63,629 bases of DNA from Paenibacillus marchantiophytorum. Lineage in GTDB: Bacteria > Bacillota > Bacilli > Paenibacillales > NBRC-103111. The stretch spans positions 1 to 63,629 of the forward strand of contig NZ_BMHE01000045.1 of the NCBI RefSeq assembly GCF_014640555.1. Reading direction: 5' to 3'. Shown piece by piece: positions 46,220 to 56,097 of this stretch (positions are counted from its first letter, which is position 1; each line of letters begins with the position of its first letter). The position numbers were made by a program, and so were the translations under genes. The notes beneath the pieces are model-generated. The model worked only from the letters and a program-made list of their open reading frames with translations. It did no database searches and was not told where the DNA came from.

Positions 46220-48160
46220 ATGTCCAATATTGTTCATACATGGTCCCCACCGGCAGGAATTGCGATGAATCCTACCTTCACAGTTCAGATTAAGCCAGCG
46301 AATGAGACGGAGTGGACCGATTTATTCGTCTACAAGGTTAGTTTAGGTCATCAAGATGGAACGAAGTTTGATTCTTCCATGGTTATTTTCGACTTCTCCG
46401 GCACGATAGATGTTAAAGTCGCCTATCAGGGGGGAACGGTTAATTGTTACGATATCAGGCCCAATTCTTATGGTATTGATGCTGCGCTAGTGGGGAATAC
46501 TCTTACCTTTTCTACCACACAAAACGATGATTCACCACGTAAAATTGTCATTCGTATCAACGACAGCTGGAATACGGAAAACCTGCATATACTAACGAAT
46601 CCTTTGGAAACGGAAGTGCCTTCGGAAAGTGCTCCTAATGTTCACCTCATTCATCCAGGGGATGCGATTCCTTTGCAATTGCCTGAGGGGAAAGATACGT
46701 ATTATTTTAAACCTGGACAACATACCTTGCCGCAAGGTTCTTGGCTGGAGGTTGATCTTGGTGCAGAGTATGTGATTGATCGAATTGATCTCAGGCAGAC
46801 GATCTTACAAATGCAAGGATTAGGCGTGGAATCTCTCTCGTACCCGAATAAGTTTGTGGTGGAAACGAAAGTCCAGGCGGATAGTCCTTATACCGCTGCC
46901 TATGATGGTACCGATAATACGGATACGGGATATTTGACGAGAGCCTTTGCTCCCAAGAAAGCCAGATATGTGCGGCTCATGCTGCTCGGGAGCAATGTTG
47001 CTTCCGGTTGGGTGTTCAGCAATTCAATCGGCGAGTTCAAAGTTTATGAAGCGGGCGGTACTGTGAATCTGGCGCTGAATCGCGCAATCGCGGGAGCAAT
47101 GCCCAGCTATATCCATGCCGTTGACGGAAATGAGCATACCGGTTATGAGACAAGTTCCAATTATGGGAACTGGCATTCGGGCGAGTCATTCTTTATTTCC
47201 CAAAATGATACGACGGTCTACCTGGCAGCTGGTGCCGTTTGTTACGGGTCCATTTCGTCTGACGAAGTGGATCGTGTGACCATAAGGGGCCGCGGGATTC
47301 TCGATGGTAGTCAATTGCAGCATACCAATCCGAATCCGGGCGAAGGCAGGACGGGGGCCATTTGGCTAAGCAGCGGATGTGATAATCTCGTGGAGGGAAT
47401 TACGCTTATAGATCCAACCATGTGGGCAGTGGTGATGAACTTTTCCACAAGACCGGTTGTCAGAAACATCCATATTATTGCTTATGAAGTGAATGCGGAT
47501 GGCATCCATTTCAGTGGATCGAGCCATGGTCTAATTACGGGTGTATTTATTCGAACGCCTGATGATGATATCGTGATGTATCATTATGGCAGGACGTCCT
47601 TGAATACGGTGCAAAATAGCGTGCTGTGGGGAGATGACGCGCATACGATTCTCATAGGTCTCGGGAGTGTAGCCGATGCCCACATTTCAGATTTGACATT
47701 TCAAAATATCGATGTCCTGAATCAACAAGGGGTATACATCCTCGATAAGTTCACAGGCGTGCTGAAGTTATGGGCAAATGGGGGGAATCATATTCGAAAT
47801 ATCGTATTTAAGGATATAAGAATAGACGCGTTTAGAGATCCCTATAAAGCTGCCGTGTTTCAATTCCGAACGGATGAACGGTTTCCTGGAGATAGGGATG
47901 GGGGAATCATCCAAAACATTACGCTGGATAACGTCACCTATGAGGGTAGCGGGGAGCAGAAGGCTTTGTTAAAGGGTGTAAATCAGGCTTCTTGTGTGAA
48001 GGATGTTTATTTTACAAATTATAAAAGGCAAGACATGCTGGTTGTGGATGTCATCTCCGGGCACATTGACGTGCAGGATCATGTTTCGAATGTTAGCTTC
48101 GGGAAGGATGAATCGGGGAAACCGATTTATGCCGTTCAATGCGGTAAACAAGGCAGCTGA
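46220..48160 (+). CDS. beta-helix polysaccharide-degrading protein, paralogue without signal peptide
   Basis: A 646-residue intact paralogue of the split gene next to it. The order is N-terminal beta-sandwich (NIVHTWSPPAGI), discoidin-like domain (about 170-285) and right-handed beta-helix (about 310-610). Its paired-acid blocks are NADGIHFSGS, TPDDDIVMYHYG and WGDDAHTILIG. It resembles GH28/GH49-type helices, but no family is assigned and activity is inferred. AGGAGG precedes the ATG, and no signal peptide is encoded, while the neighbour has one. It also lacks the C-terminal concanavalin-like pair. It may act on imported oligosaccharides in the cytoplasm, or the signal was lost after duplication. 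Confidence 0.8.
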   Translation: MSNIVHTWSPPAGIAMNPTFTVQIKPANETEWTDLFVYKVSLGHQDGTKFDSSMVIFDFSGTIDVKVAYQGGTVNCYDIRPNSYGIDAALVGNTLTFSTTQNDDSPRKIVIRINDSWNTENLHILTNPLETEVPSESAPNVHLIHPGDAIPLQLPEGKDTYYFKPGQHTLPQGSWLEVDLGAEYVIDRIDLRQTILQMQGLGVESLSYPNKFVVETKVQADSPYTAAYDGTDNTDTGYLTRAFAPKKARYVRLMLLGSNVASGWVFSNSIGEFKVYEAGGTVNLALNRAIAGAMPSYIHAVDGNEHTGYETSSNYGNWHSGESFFISQNDTTVYLAAGAVCYGSISSDEVDRVTIRGRGILDGSQLQHTNPNPGEGRTGAIWLSSGCDNLVEGITLIDPTMWAVVMNFSTRPVVRNIHIIAYEVNADGIHFSGSSHGLITGVFIRTPDDDIVMYHYGRTSLNTVQNSVLWGDDAHTILIGLGSVADAHISDLTFQNIDVLNQQGVYILDKFTGVLKLWANGGNHIRNIVFKDIRIDAFRDPYKAAVFQFRTDERFPGDRDGGIIQNITLDNVTYEGSGEQKALLKGVNQASCVKDVYFTNYKRQDMLVVDVISGHIDVQDHVSNVSFGKDESGKPIYAVQCGKQGS

Positions 48161-48189
48161 AAGTGCTAATTGTTCGACTAGCTGCTGAA

Positions 48190-48700
48190 GGGAAATTCAG
48201 CGCTTTTCGTGGAAATATGACCCTGTAGTTCCTCTACGACCCTCGCAACCCTGCTTTTTGCCCGGTGAGGCCATTTTTCTCAACATACGCGAATTTATAT
48301 GTGTTTGGGTTTGGGGTGAGCGAAGCTTACCCCTTATATATTGGCGTCCACCACAGACTCTTTGCTTTGGAGGTCCTCGGCTCCAAAGGGCATCTAAAGA
48401 ACTGCATGATGCTTATAGACGAGAAAATGGCTACTTTGGAGATCTAATGAACTGAGTTGGCGTTATCAAGCATTTTATTGGCCGAATGGTGATCATTTGC
48501 TTGAAATAGAGCATCTGGCATTCATTAGATTTTCAGAAGTAGCAATTTTGATCGAATAGAGGGTATTGAGTTCGTTAGGGGGCTTGGGTTTGCCTCGGAA
48601 CTTGGTTTTCCTCAAGGTACCTTCATTTGATGACCTAGCCGCAGGCTGGGTTTTTCTCATGCACCTGTGTGAGAATTCTGAGAGACCTGTCCTGTAGAAT
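48190..48700. repeat. intergenic repeat region
   Basis: Positions 48196-48262 match the GTAGTTCCKCTA repeat family. Positions about 48393-48648 match the 302-bp tandem repeat unit found at 55318-55983 (shared blocks include AAAATGGCTACTTTGGAGAT, TTCATTAGATTTTCAGAA and CTAGCCGCAGGCTGGGTT). No gene is supported between 48161 and 48752. Confidence 0.7.
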
Positions 48701-48752
48701 GTACCGGGAGCTTACATAATTTGTGAATCTTCCGGAGGAGGACAAGAAAGAT

Positions 48753-51700
48753 ATGAATGAGAGACATGCAAAGCACGGTTTAGGAAAGATAGGCGTATGG
48801 AGTATTGTAATCTTGATGGTCTATATGACCTTATTCGCGGTTCCTGTGCAAGCGGCAGATCAATGGATTCAATACGCCAAGATCGGACAAGTCAGCGATG
48901 ATGTCGCTGGAACATTCGCTGGTCCGGGCGGTGTAGCAGTGGACAGCGAAAGTAATGTATACGTGGCAGATTCCAGTAATCATCGGATTCAGAAGCTGAC
49001 AGCAGCGACAGGCATATGGAGCGAGTGGATGAAGGCTGGAGGCGGCTATGGCAGCGAGCTGGGGGAATTTAGTTCGCCCGTTAGTGTGGCTGTCTACAAA
49101 GCTGATATTTTGTATGTAGCTGACAGCAGTAATCATCGCATTCAGAAGCTGGATATAGCTGCAGGTACGTGGAGCGAGTGGAAGAAGAGTGATGGCAAGC
49201 CAGGAAGCGGCTTAGGTGAGTTTAGTGATCCCAAAGGGTTGGCCGTAGATAAATGGGGAAATCTCTATGTAGCTGATTCTAGAAATAATCGGATTCAGAA
49301 GCTAACAGCAGCCACAGGTGTGTGGAGCGAGTGGGCGAGCGATATCTGGGGTGGCCAAGTCCTAGGTCAGTTCAAAGATCCCAAGGGCGTGGCGGTAGAC
49401 AGCAGCGGGGAGCATATCTACGTAGCCGATTCCGGAAACCATCGAATCCAGATGTTGACTGTAGCTACAGGCTTATGGAGCGAGTGGAAAAAGAATGGCG
49501 GCGGCGCAGGGAGCGGGCTGGGCGAGTTTAATCAACCATTCGGCGTTGCGCTTGACAGTGGCGATAATGTCTACGTGTCAGATTATAATAATCATCGTAT
49601 CCAGAAGCGGGATGCCGCTAGTGGCGATTGGAGCGAGTGGAAGAAAAGCGGCGGTGGTTCTGGCAACGGGTTGGGTGAATTCAATCATCCCAAGGGCCTA
49701 ACGGTAGATAGCAAAAGGAATGTCTACGTGGCCGATTACGATAATCATCGGATTCAGAAGCTGAGTGCGGCGGGTGAGCAGTGGAGCGAGTGGGGATATC
49801 GGGGGGCAATTATTGGACAAGGCCTCGGCGAGTTCAGATTTCCCAATGGCCTATCGCTAGATAGCAGAAATAATCTCTATGTGGCTGATTTCGGCAACCA
49901 CCGCCTCCAGAAGCTGGATGCAGCTACAGGCGTGTGGAGCGAGTGGAAGAAGAGCGGCGGCGGCTCAGGAAGCGAACTGGGCGAATTCGATGGACCAACC
50001 GATGTTGCTGTAGACAAAGATAGGAACGTCTATGTGTCCGATTTCTATAATCACCGTATTCAGAAATTCACAGCAGAGACAGGTGTATGGAGTCAGTGGA
50101 AGAAGAATGGCGGCGGCTCAGGAAGCGGGCTAGGTGAGTTTGAATATCCAAGCGGTGTAGCGGTAGATAGCTATGGGAATGTCTATGTGGCTGACTACGG
50201 CAATCATCGTATTCAGAAGCTGGATGTAGCTGCAGGCGCATGGAGCGAGTGGAAGAAAAGCGGTGGCGGCTCAGGAAGCGGTCTCGGCGAATTTAACGAA
50301 CCAAGCGGCGTAGAGGTAGACAGCGCTGGCAATGTGTACGTGGCGGATATGAGCAATCATCGTATTCAGAAGCTGGATGCAGATACAGGCGCATGGAGTG
50401 AGTGGAAGAAGAATGGAGGCGGACCAGGAAGCGGCCTCGGTGAATTTAATGAACCATACAGCTTGGCGGTGGATAGCGCCCAGAATGTGTATGTGGCCGA
50501 TTCCAATAACAACCGCATCCAGAAGTTGAATGTTACCACGAATGTGTGGAGCGAGTGGGCGAAGCTGGGTGGTCGTCCGGGAAGCCACTTGGGTGAATTT
50601 AGGGGGCCGCTCGGTGTAGCCGTCGATAGCAGCGGGAAGCTTTACGTGGCGGATTCCGCTAATCATCGCATTCAGAAATTGGATCGCGTTACTACGCCAC
50701 CAGATGCACCGACGGCTGTAACGGCTGAAGTTGTAAAAGGTGAATCGCAAGCGAAGGTGAAATTTACGGCACCTGTTAACGATGGGGGCAGCGCCATAAC
50801 CGGGTACACCGTGACCGCGAATCCGGGAGGTTTAACGGCTAACGGTACAAGCAGTCCGATTACTGTCACGGGCTTGACGTATGGTACCACCTATACGTTT
50901 ACGGTAATTGCAACCAACAGTGTCGGCAGCAGCCTTGTTTCTGACGTTTCTAATGCGGTAAAACCAGAAGCTGTTGTTCCCACCACGCAACCGTCCTCTT
51001 CATCAGGAGGAACGTCTGATGACTCAGATGCTATTATTCTCGTCAATGGCAAATTGGAGAATGCAGGAACGGTTAAGGTGACGAGGGTGAATTCACAGTC
51101 TGTCACAACCATCACGATGGACCAGAATAAGCTGGCAAAGAGACTTGCGGCGGAAGGTCAGCATGCGGTAGTCACGATTCCTGTGAAGGGACTATCCGAT
51201 GTTGTGATTGGTGAGTTGGATGGCCGGATGGTCCGAAATATGGAAGACAACCAAGCCGTTCTGGAAATCAAAACCGATCGCGGCAGCTATAAAATACCTG
51301 CGCAGCAGCTCAATATTAAAGCGATATCCGATCAAGTCGGCAAATCAGATGATCTCCAAGAGATCAAGGTTCAGATCCAAATCGCTGTGCCGACAGCAGA
51401 TATGGTGAAGGTCGTAGAGAACGCAGCAGCCCAAGGAACGTTCACGCTCATCGCACCGCCTCTGAACTTTACGGTGAGAGGGATCTATGGAGATAAGACA
51501 ATCGAAGTGGCTAGTTTCAATGTCTATGTAGAGCGAACTCTGGCGATTCCGGAGGGTGTTGATCCAACCAAGATTACGACAGGCGTTGTTATTGAACCGG
51601 ATGGAACGGTCCGCCATGTTCCGACGAAGGTCGTTGTGATCGATGGGAAACATTACGCCAAAGTGAGCAGCCTGACCAACAGTACCTACACGGTAGTATG

Positions 51701-52274
51701 GCATCCAGTGGAATTCAGCGATGTTGCTAACCATTGGGCCAAACTTCCCGTTAACAACATGGGATCACGAATGGTCATTGAAGGTACGGGCAATGGGAAG
51801 TTCAATCCTGACCGTGAGATTACCCGCGCCGAGTTTGCGGCCATCCTTGTTCGTGGACTGGGGCTTAAGTTGGAAAATGGAGCCGTGCCTTTCTCGGATG
51901 TGAAGACGTCAGATTGGTACAGCAGCGCTGTGAAGACCGCTTATGCGTACCAGTTGATCAACGGTTTTGAAGATGGTACGTTCCATCCGCTGGACCTAAT
52001 TTCCCGCGAACAGGCCATGACGATGATCGCCAAAGCGATGAAGATTACGGGTCTAAAAGCGAAGCTGCCGTCTCCAGCAGCGCAAGCGGTATTACAACCA
52101 TTTCAAGATGCCAATCAGGCAGCGGGATGGGCGAAGGATGGCATTGTCGATTGTTTGCAAGCAGGCATAGCAGCGGGCAGAAACGGATCAGAGATCGCCC
52201 CGAAATCGTACATCACAAGAGCTGAAGTTGCAGCCATTGTCGAGCGGCTGCTTCAAAAGTCTGACTTGATTTAG
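48753..52274 (+). CDS. S-layer-anchored protein with twelve NHL-type propeller repeats
   Basis: A 1173-residue secreted surface protein. The signal peptide ends near VQAAD. Twelve repeats of about 50 residues follow (to about 645), each with LGEF-x-x-PxGVAVDS, NVYVAD, NHRIQKL and WSEWKK blocks. Twelve units would form two six-bladed NHL beta-propellers. Then come a fibronectin type III domain (about 647-740), a beta-rich region (about 755-980) and three SLH motifs (from VEFSDVANHWAK near 985 to the end), which attach proteins to secondary cell-wall polymer. The frame also opens at 48723, but GGAGGAGG sits between, so ATG 48753 is used. Its place in the polysaccharide locus suggests binding or presenting substrate at the cell surface. 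Confidence 0.85.
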   Translation: MNERHAKHGLGKIGVWSIVILMVYMTLFAVPVQAADQWIQYAKIGQVSDDVAGTFAGPGGVAVDSESNVYVADSSNHRIQKLTAATGIWSEWMKAGGGYGSELGEFSSPVSVAVYKADILYVADSSNHRIQKLDIAAGTWSEWKKSDGKPGSGLGEFSDPKGLAVDKWGNLYVADSRNNRIQKLTAATGVWSEWASDIWGGQVLGQFKDPKGVAVDSSGEHIYVADSGNHRIQMLTVATGLWSEWKKNGGGAGSGLGEFNQPFGVALDSGDNVYVSDYNNHRIQKRDAASGDWSEWKKSGGGSGNGLGEFNHPKGLTVDSKRNVYVADYDNHRIQKLSAAGEQWSEWGYRGAIIGQGLGEFRFPNGLSLDSRNNLYVADFGNHRLQKLDAATGVWSEWKKSGGGSGSELGEFDGPTDVAVDKDRNVYVSDFYNHRIQKFTAETGVWSQWKKNGGGSGSGLGEFEYPSGVAVDSYGNVYVADYGNHRIQKLDVAAGAWSEWKKSGGGSGSGLGEFNEPSGVEVDSAGNVYVADMSNHRIQKLDADTGAWSEWKKNGGGPGSGLGEFNEPYSLAVDSAQNVYVADSNNNRIQKLNVTTNVWSEWAKLGGRPGSHLGEFRGPLGVAVDSSGKLYVADSANHRIQKLDRVTTPPDAPTAVTAEVVKGESQAKVKFTAPVNDGGSAITGYTVTANPGGLTANGTSSPITVTGLTYGTTYTFTVIATNSVGSSLVSDVSNAVKPEAVVPTTQPSSSSGGTSDDSDAIILVNGKLENAGTVKVTRVNSQSVTTITMDQNKLAKRLAAEGQHAVVTIPVKGLSDVVIGELDGRMVRNMEDNQAVLEIKTDRGSYKIPAQQLNIKAISDQVGKSDDLQEIKVQIQIAVPTADMVKVVENAAAQGTFTLIAPPLNFTVRGIYGDKTIEVASFNVYVERTLAIPEGVDPTKITTGVVIEPDGTVRHVPTKVVVIDGKHYAKVSSLTNSTYTVVWHPVEFSDVANHWAKLPVNNMGSRMVIEGTGNGKFNPDREITRAEFAAILVRGLGLKLENGAVPFSDVKTSDWYSSAVKTAYAYQLINGFEDGTFHPLDLISREQAMTMIAKAMKITGLKAKLPSPAAQAVLQPFQDANQAAGWAKDGIVDCLQAGIAAGRNGSEIAPKSYITRAEVAAIVERLLQKSDLI

Positions 52275-52394
52275 TCCCAAGAAAGTCTCATTCTCCCCTC
52301 AGAAAAGTTGAAACGTCTATCTCTAGCGATTCGTCTAATCTACTATAATGTTCACATATCTTAACTCTTGGAACCTAATAGGAGGAAGGCAGAG

Positions 52395-54311
52395 ATGAAT
52401 TATTATTTAACGAATGAGGAATTAGTGGAGGCGGGCAAACATTATCTTGGGGAATATCCAGAGCTGGCGAAGGCTTCTATTGAAAAGGCGGAGCAAGCAA
52501 GCAAAAACTTGTTTCGCGTTCCCTTTTCGATGGACATGGATCATTGGGTTGACCTGGGCGAGCCGATTGATTGGCGATATAATCCTTCCAACGATCTCGA
52601 ATTCACGTGGGTGCTCAATCGGCATTGGTACATGCTGGATTTGGGCAGAGCCTATTTGATCACGCACCAAGAGGACTATGTTCATACTTTCATCAAACAT
52701 CTGCGCGGCTGGATCGTGCAGAATCCTGTTCCCAAGGATCTTTCCTACGAAGAAGCTACGTTTTTTCAACAACCGGGGCCTTGGCGATTACTGGAGGTTG
52801 GACTTCGTGTTCAATCCTGGATATCGGCTTATAAATACATGGAAGGCAGTTCGGTGATTACAACTCATTTCCGCGAAGAATTTCTATCGTCACTCGTTGA
52901 GCATGCGAATTATTTGACTAGTTACTTGGGGAGCACAGAAATCAATCATGCCATCATGCATATGCAGGGCTTATTTATGATCAGCGTTTTCTATAATGAG
53001 CATCCCCGAGCATCCTTTTGGCGGCAATTTGCCACCGAGCGGCTGGAGTTATGCATGGTTCATCAGATTGACGCAGATGGTGTGCAATGCGAGTTAACGA
53101 CCCATTATCACAATGGAAGTATTGAAATGTTCGGCGCTCCCTACTTGCTGGGGAAATTGTCCGGCTATCCGATGTCCGAATGGTATGCGAACAACCTTCG
53201 CAGAATGGGAGCTTTCACGCATGCGATGATCAGACCCGATCACGGGTCAACAGCCGCAGGTGATTCGGATTTAATCAGTTCCGGCACGGAGCGGCTTGCC
53301 TTATTGGGGGCCATTCTGGAAGATGAACAATGTATCGCAATGGGTGAAATGAGTTCCGAAATTCTCTGGATGTTCGGGCGAGACAGGTTTGAAAATTTCA
53401 AAAAACAACAGCAATCTTTTAAGCCTCAGCCGCCTACGACGGTATCTTTCCCGCAAACGGGTTTTTACATCATGAAGGATGAACAGAACTATTTATTTTT
53501 TGACGCGGCCTCTATGGGCGGGGCTCATGGACATGCGGATGCGCTGAATTTGGAATGGATGTGGAAGCGCAACCTGCTCTTTCTCGATCCTGGAAGATAC
53601 ACCTATGAAGAAGGGGAATGGCGCCGCTACTTCAAAAGCACATGCGCGCATAATACGGTTGCAGTGGATGGACTGGATCAGACGCCTTACGTAGCCTCAC
53701 AGGAATGGGGAATTCCTGCGGCGGAGTGCGTGACGAACCGGTGGATAACAGGGGACGAGTATGACTTTATCGATGCTTCCCACAATGGATACCTGCGACT
53801 TGATGCCCCGGTTCAGCATCGGCGCTGGCTGCTGCTTGGGAAAAAGAGGAGCTTCATGATCGTCGTGGACTGGTTGGAATCCGAAGGGACGCATGACATT
53901 GAACAGAGATTCCAGCTTCCTCCCTCAGCGAATGCACGAATCCTTGATGAGGGGGATGCAAGGCCGAAGGCAACCATTGATTATTCCTCAGCCATTCAGC
54001 TGCGAATGCATTGGATGACGAGCAGCGATCAAAGCGATCATTTTGCTGTCGTCTGCGAACAAGGCTGGGTATCCGAAATCTATGGTGTTAAAACGGAGAC
54101 ATCGACAATCGTCGGTAAAGGCACAATGAACGGTAGAATGGGCATTGTGACCGTCTGTACCCCGGTTGATTTGGAGGAAGACTCCGTACAGCCAATCATC
54201 ACTGGGCTAGCGATTGATCATATTCAGCAAGCTGTCTCGTTCTCCATGACAGATAAGACGGGGAATCTAGCTATTCATCTTGATTGTAATGAAATCAACT
54301 GGACTTGCTAG
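52395..54311 (+). CDS. heparinase II/III-family polysaccharide lyase
   Basis: A 638-residue protein of the heparinase II/III fold. The N-terminal alpha/alpha toroid contains WVDLGEPIDWRYNP, EINHAIMHMQGL and CELTTHYHNGS (likely catalytic Tyr/His). The C-terminal beta-sheet domain contains GGAHGHADALNLEW near residue 377, LDPGRYTYEEGEWRRYFKST and AHNTVAVDG. The family cleaves uronic-acid-containing polysaccharides by beta-elimination. No signal peptide is present, so it acts on imported oligosaccharides. TTG 52368 is in frame, but AGGAGG favours ATG 52395. A GH43-like gene follows 17 bp later in the same operon. Confidence 0.88.
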   Translation: MNYYLTNEELVEAGKHYLGEYPELAKASIEKAEQASKNLFRVPFSMDMDHWVDLGEPIDWRYNPSNDLEFTWVLNRHWYMLDLGRAYLITHQEDYVHTFIKHLRGWIVQNPVPKDLSYEEATFFQQPGPWRLLEVGLRVQSWISAYKYMEGSSVITTHFREEFLSSLVEHANYLTSYLGSTEINHAIMHMQGLFMISVFYNEHPRASFWRQFATERLELCMVHQIDADGVQCELTTHYHNGSIEMFGAPYLLGKLSGYPMSEWYANNLRRMGAFTHAMIRPDHGSTAAGDSDLISSGTERLALLGAILEDEQCIAMGEMSSEILWMFGRDRFENFKKQQQSFKPQPPTTVSFPQTGFYIMKDEQNYLFFDAASMGGAHGHADALNLEWMWKRNLLFLDPGRYTYEEGEWRRYFKSTCAHNTVAVDGLDQTPYVASQEWGIPAAECVTNRWITGDEYDFIDASHNGYLRLDAPVQHRRWLLLGKKRSFMIVVDWLESEGTHDIEQRFQLPPSANARILDEGDARPKATIDYSSAIQLRMHWMTSSDQSDHFAVVCEQGWVSEIYGVKTETSTIVGKGTMNGRMGIVTVCTPVDLEEDSVQPIITGLAIDHIQQAVSFSMTDKTGNLAIHLDCNEINWTC

Positions 54312-54328
54312 AAGGGGAGGATCAGACG

Positions 54329-55192
54329 ATGTATTTGTTCAGTTATTTCAAAGAGGAAGAGGAAAAACTGTTTATAGCTTCGAGCCATGACGGCCTGCAA
54401 TGGAATGAAAGCAACGGCGGAATGTCTTTATTTGAATCCAATGTGGGAACGAAACAAATGCGGGATCCTTTTCTTCTGGAGGACGAAGAGGGGGTATTTC
54501 ATCTTGTTTGGACAGACGGCTGGCGCAGCTTGAGCATCGGATACGCACGGTCTAGCGACTTGGTGAATTGGCACGATGCCAAGCTGATTTCAGTTATGGA
54601 GCACCTCCCACTAACACAGAACACATGGGCGCCGGAAATCTTCTATGACACGATGCTGCGGGCGTATCGGATTATTTGGTCTTCCACTGTCGGCGTGGGG
54701 CCGCGAAACCATCGGATTTGGTCCGTGACGACTTCTAATTTCGAATCGTTCTCTGAGGCCTCCCTGTACTTTGATCCTGGATACAATGTAATCGACGCCA
54801 GTGTCACCGACATGGGTGAGTACTATTATATGCTCTACAAAGATGAGCGTGGGCAGAACGAAAAGGGAACCGCATTTAAGGCAATTCGTTCCTGTCGCGT
54901 CGCTAAGGAAGATAGCAACAGAAGCAACAAACCTTCCGTTACGGAGGTATCTGAACTTCTGACGCCTGAGCTTACGGAGGGACCCACGATGTATGCCATG
55001 GAGGAAGACGGGAGTACCCAATGGATCATGCTGGTGGACGGCTTTCAGGAGCAGTACTACAGTGCTTATCAATCCGTTGACCTGGACAAGTGGGAGGATG
55101 TAACCCACAAGATTCAGCTGCCGCCAGGTGCAAGGCATGGTGCCGTTATGAAGCTGAAAACAGCAAGGAAGCTTGAAATTCTATTTAAATAA
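54329..55192 (+). CDS. GH43-like five-bladed propeller glycosidase
   Basis: A 287-residue cytoplasmic protein of the GH43-type beta-propeller superfamily. Blade motifs include MRDPFLLEDEEGVFHLVWTD, SIGYARSSDLVNW and TWAPEIFYDTMLRAYRIIWS, with Asp of RDP and Glu of APEI as likely catalytic residues. YNVIDASVTDMG and ELTEGPTMY supply later blades. Members remove arabinose, xylose or related side sugars; specificity cannot be read here. TTG 54305 is in frame, but GGGGAGG precedes ATG 54329. It is probably co-transcribed with the lyase. Confidence 0.85.
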   Translation: MYLFSYFKEEEEKLFIASSHDGLQWNESNGGMSLFESNVGTKQMRDPFLLEDEEGVFHLVWTDGWRSLSIGYARSSDLVNWHDAKLISVMEHLPLTQNTWAPEIFYDTMLRAYRIIWSSTVGVGPRNHRIWSVTTSNFESFSEASLYFDPGYNVIDASVTDMGEYYYMLYKDERGQNEKGTAFKAIRSCRVAKEDSNRSNKPSVTEVSELLTPELTEGPTMYAMEEDGSTQWIMLVDGFQEQYYSAYQSVDLDKWEDVTHKIQLPPGARHGAVMKLKTARKLEILFK

Positions 55193-55202
55193 AGAAGATT
55201 GT

Positions 55203-55236
55203 AAACAAGCCGCGGAGCTAACTCTGCGGCTTGTTT
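55203..55236. terminator. intrinsic terminator of the lyase operon
   Basis: AAACAAGCCGC and GCGGCTTGTTT form an 11-bp perfect stem, extended by partial GGAG/CTCT pairing, 10 bp after the GH43 stop. Confidence 0.85.
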
Positions 55237-55317
55237 GCGTTTGCTGAGGATGGCGAGGAGAGTCGCAGTATGGAAAAGTAGCTGGAGGGTTAGACGATGC
55301 GGCAGTGGGCTGGGGTT

Positions 55318-55983
55318 AGCCTCAAGGTACATGGACCGGGCGACCTAGCCGCAGGCTGGGTTGTTCAAAGTGGCGTCCACCGCAGCTTACTTTGCTACGA
55401 CAGCTTTCGGTCCCAAAGGGCATCTAATGAACTGTAAGATGCTTATAGACCGGAAAATGGCTACTATGGAGATTTAATGAACGGAGTTGGCGCTATCGAG
55501 CACTTTTTTTGCGAAATGCTGATCATTTGGTTGTAATAGAGCATCTGGGATTCATTAGATTTTCAGAATGAGCGATTTTGAGCGAATAGAGGGTATTGAG
55601 TTCGTTAGGGGCTTGGGCTTGCCTCAAGGTACATGGACCGGGCGAACTAGCCGCAGGCTGGGTTGTTCAAAGTGGCGTCAACTGCAGCTTACTTTGCTAC
55701 GACAGCTTTCGGTCCCAAAGGGCATCTAATGAACTGTAAGATGCTTATAGACCCGAAAATGGCTACTTTGGAGATTTAATGAACGGAGTTGGCGCTATCG
55801 AGCACTTTTTTTGCGGAAAGGTGATCATTTGGTTGTAATAGAGCTTCTGGGATTCATTAGATTTTCAGAATGAGCGATTTTGGCCGAATAGAGGGTACTG
55901 AGTTCGTTAGGGGCTTGGGCTTGGGCTGGCGCTTGCCTCAAGGTACATGGACCGAGCGACCTAGCCGCAGGCTGGGTTGTTCA
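55318..55983. repeat. tandem 302-bp intergenic repeat
   Basis: A unit of about 302 bp is repeated in direct orientation, with start points marked by CTAGCCGCAGGCTGGGTTG near 55345, 55647 and 55960; the second copy has a 12-bp insertion near its end. Shared blocks include TGAACTGTAAGATGCTTATA, GGAGTTGGCGCTATCGAGCA and TTCATTAGATTTTCAGAATG. Diverged single copies lie at about 48393-48648 and 62985-63176. No open frame is conserved between copies. Confidence 0.8.
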
Positions 55984-56097
55984 TAGCCATGATAAAACAG
56001 TTGAATTGTCCTACGGATACAGTTGAATAGCCGCTCCCGTACCTTAGCGGGGTTGTACTATGCTTGGAATACATACACCAAAAGGAGCAGATGCGCG

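Noticed and set aside
48258..48455. Short overlapping open frames after the beta-helix paralogue
   Set aside because: They fall in the dispersed repeat sequence, lack ribosome-binding sites and are not conserved between repeat copies.
55318..55983. CRISPR array
   Set aside because: The repeat unit is about 300 bp with only two to three copies and no short spacers; no cas genes are present.
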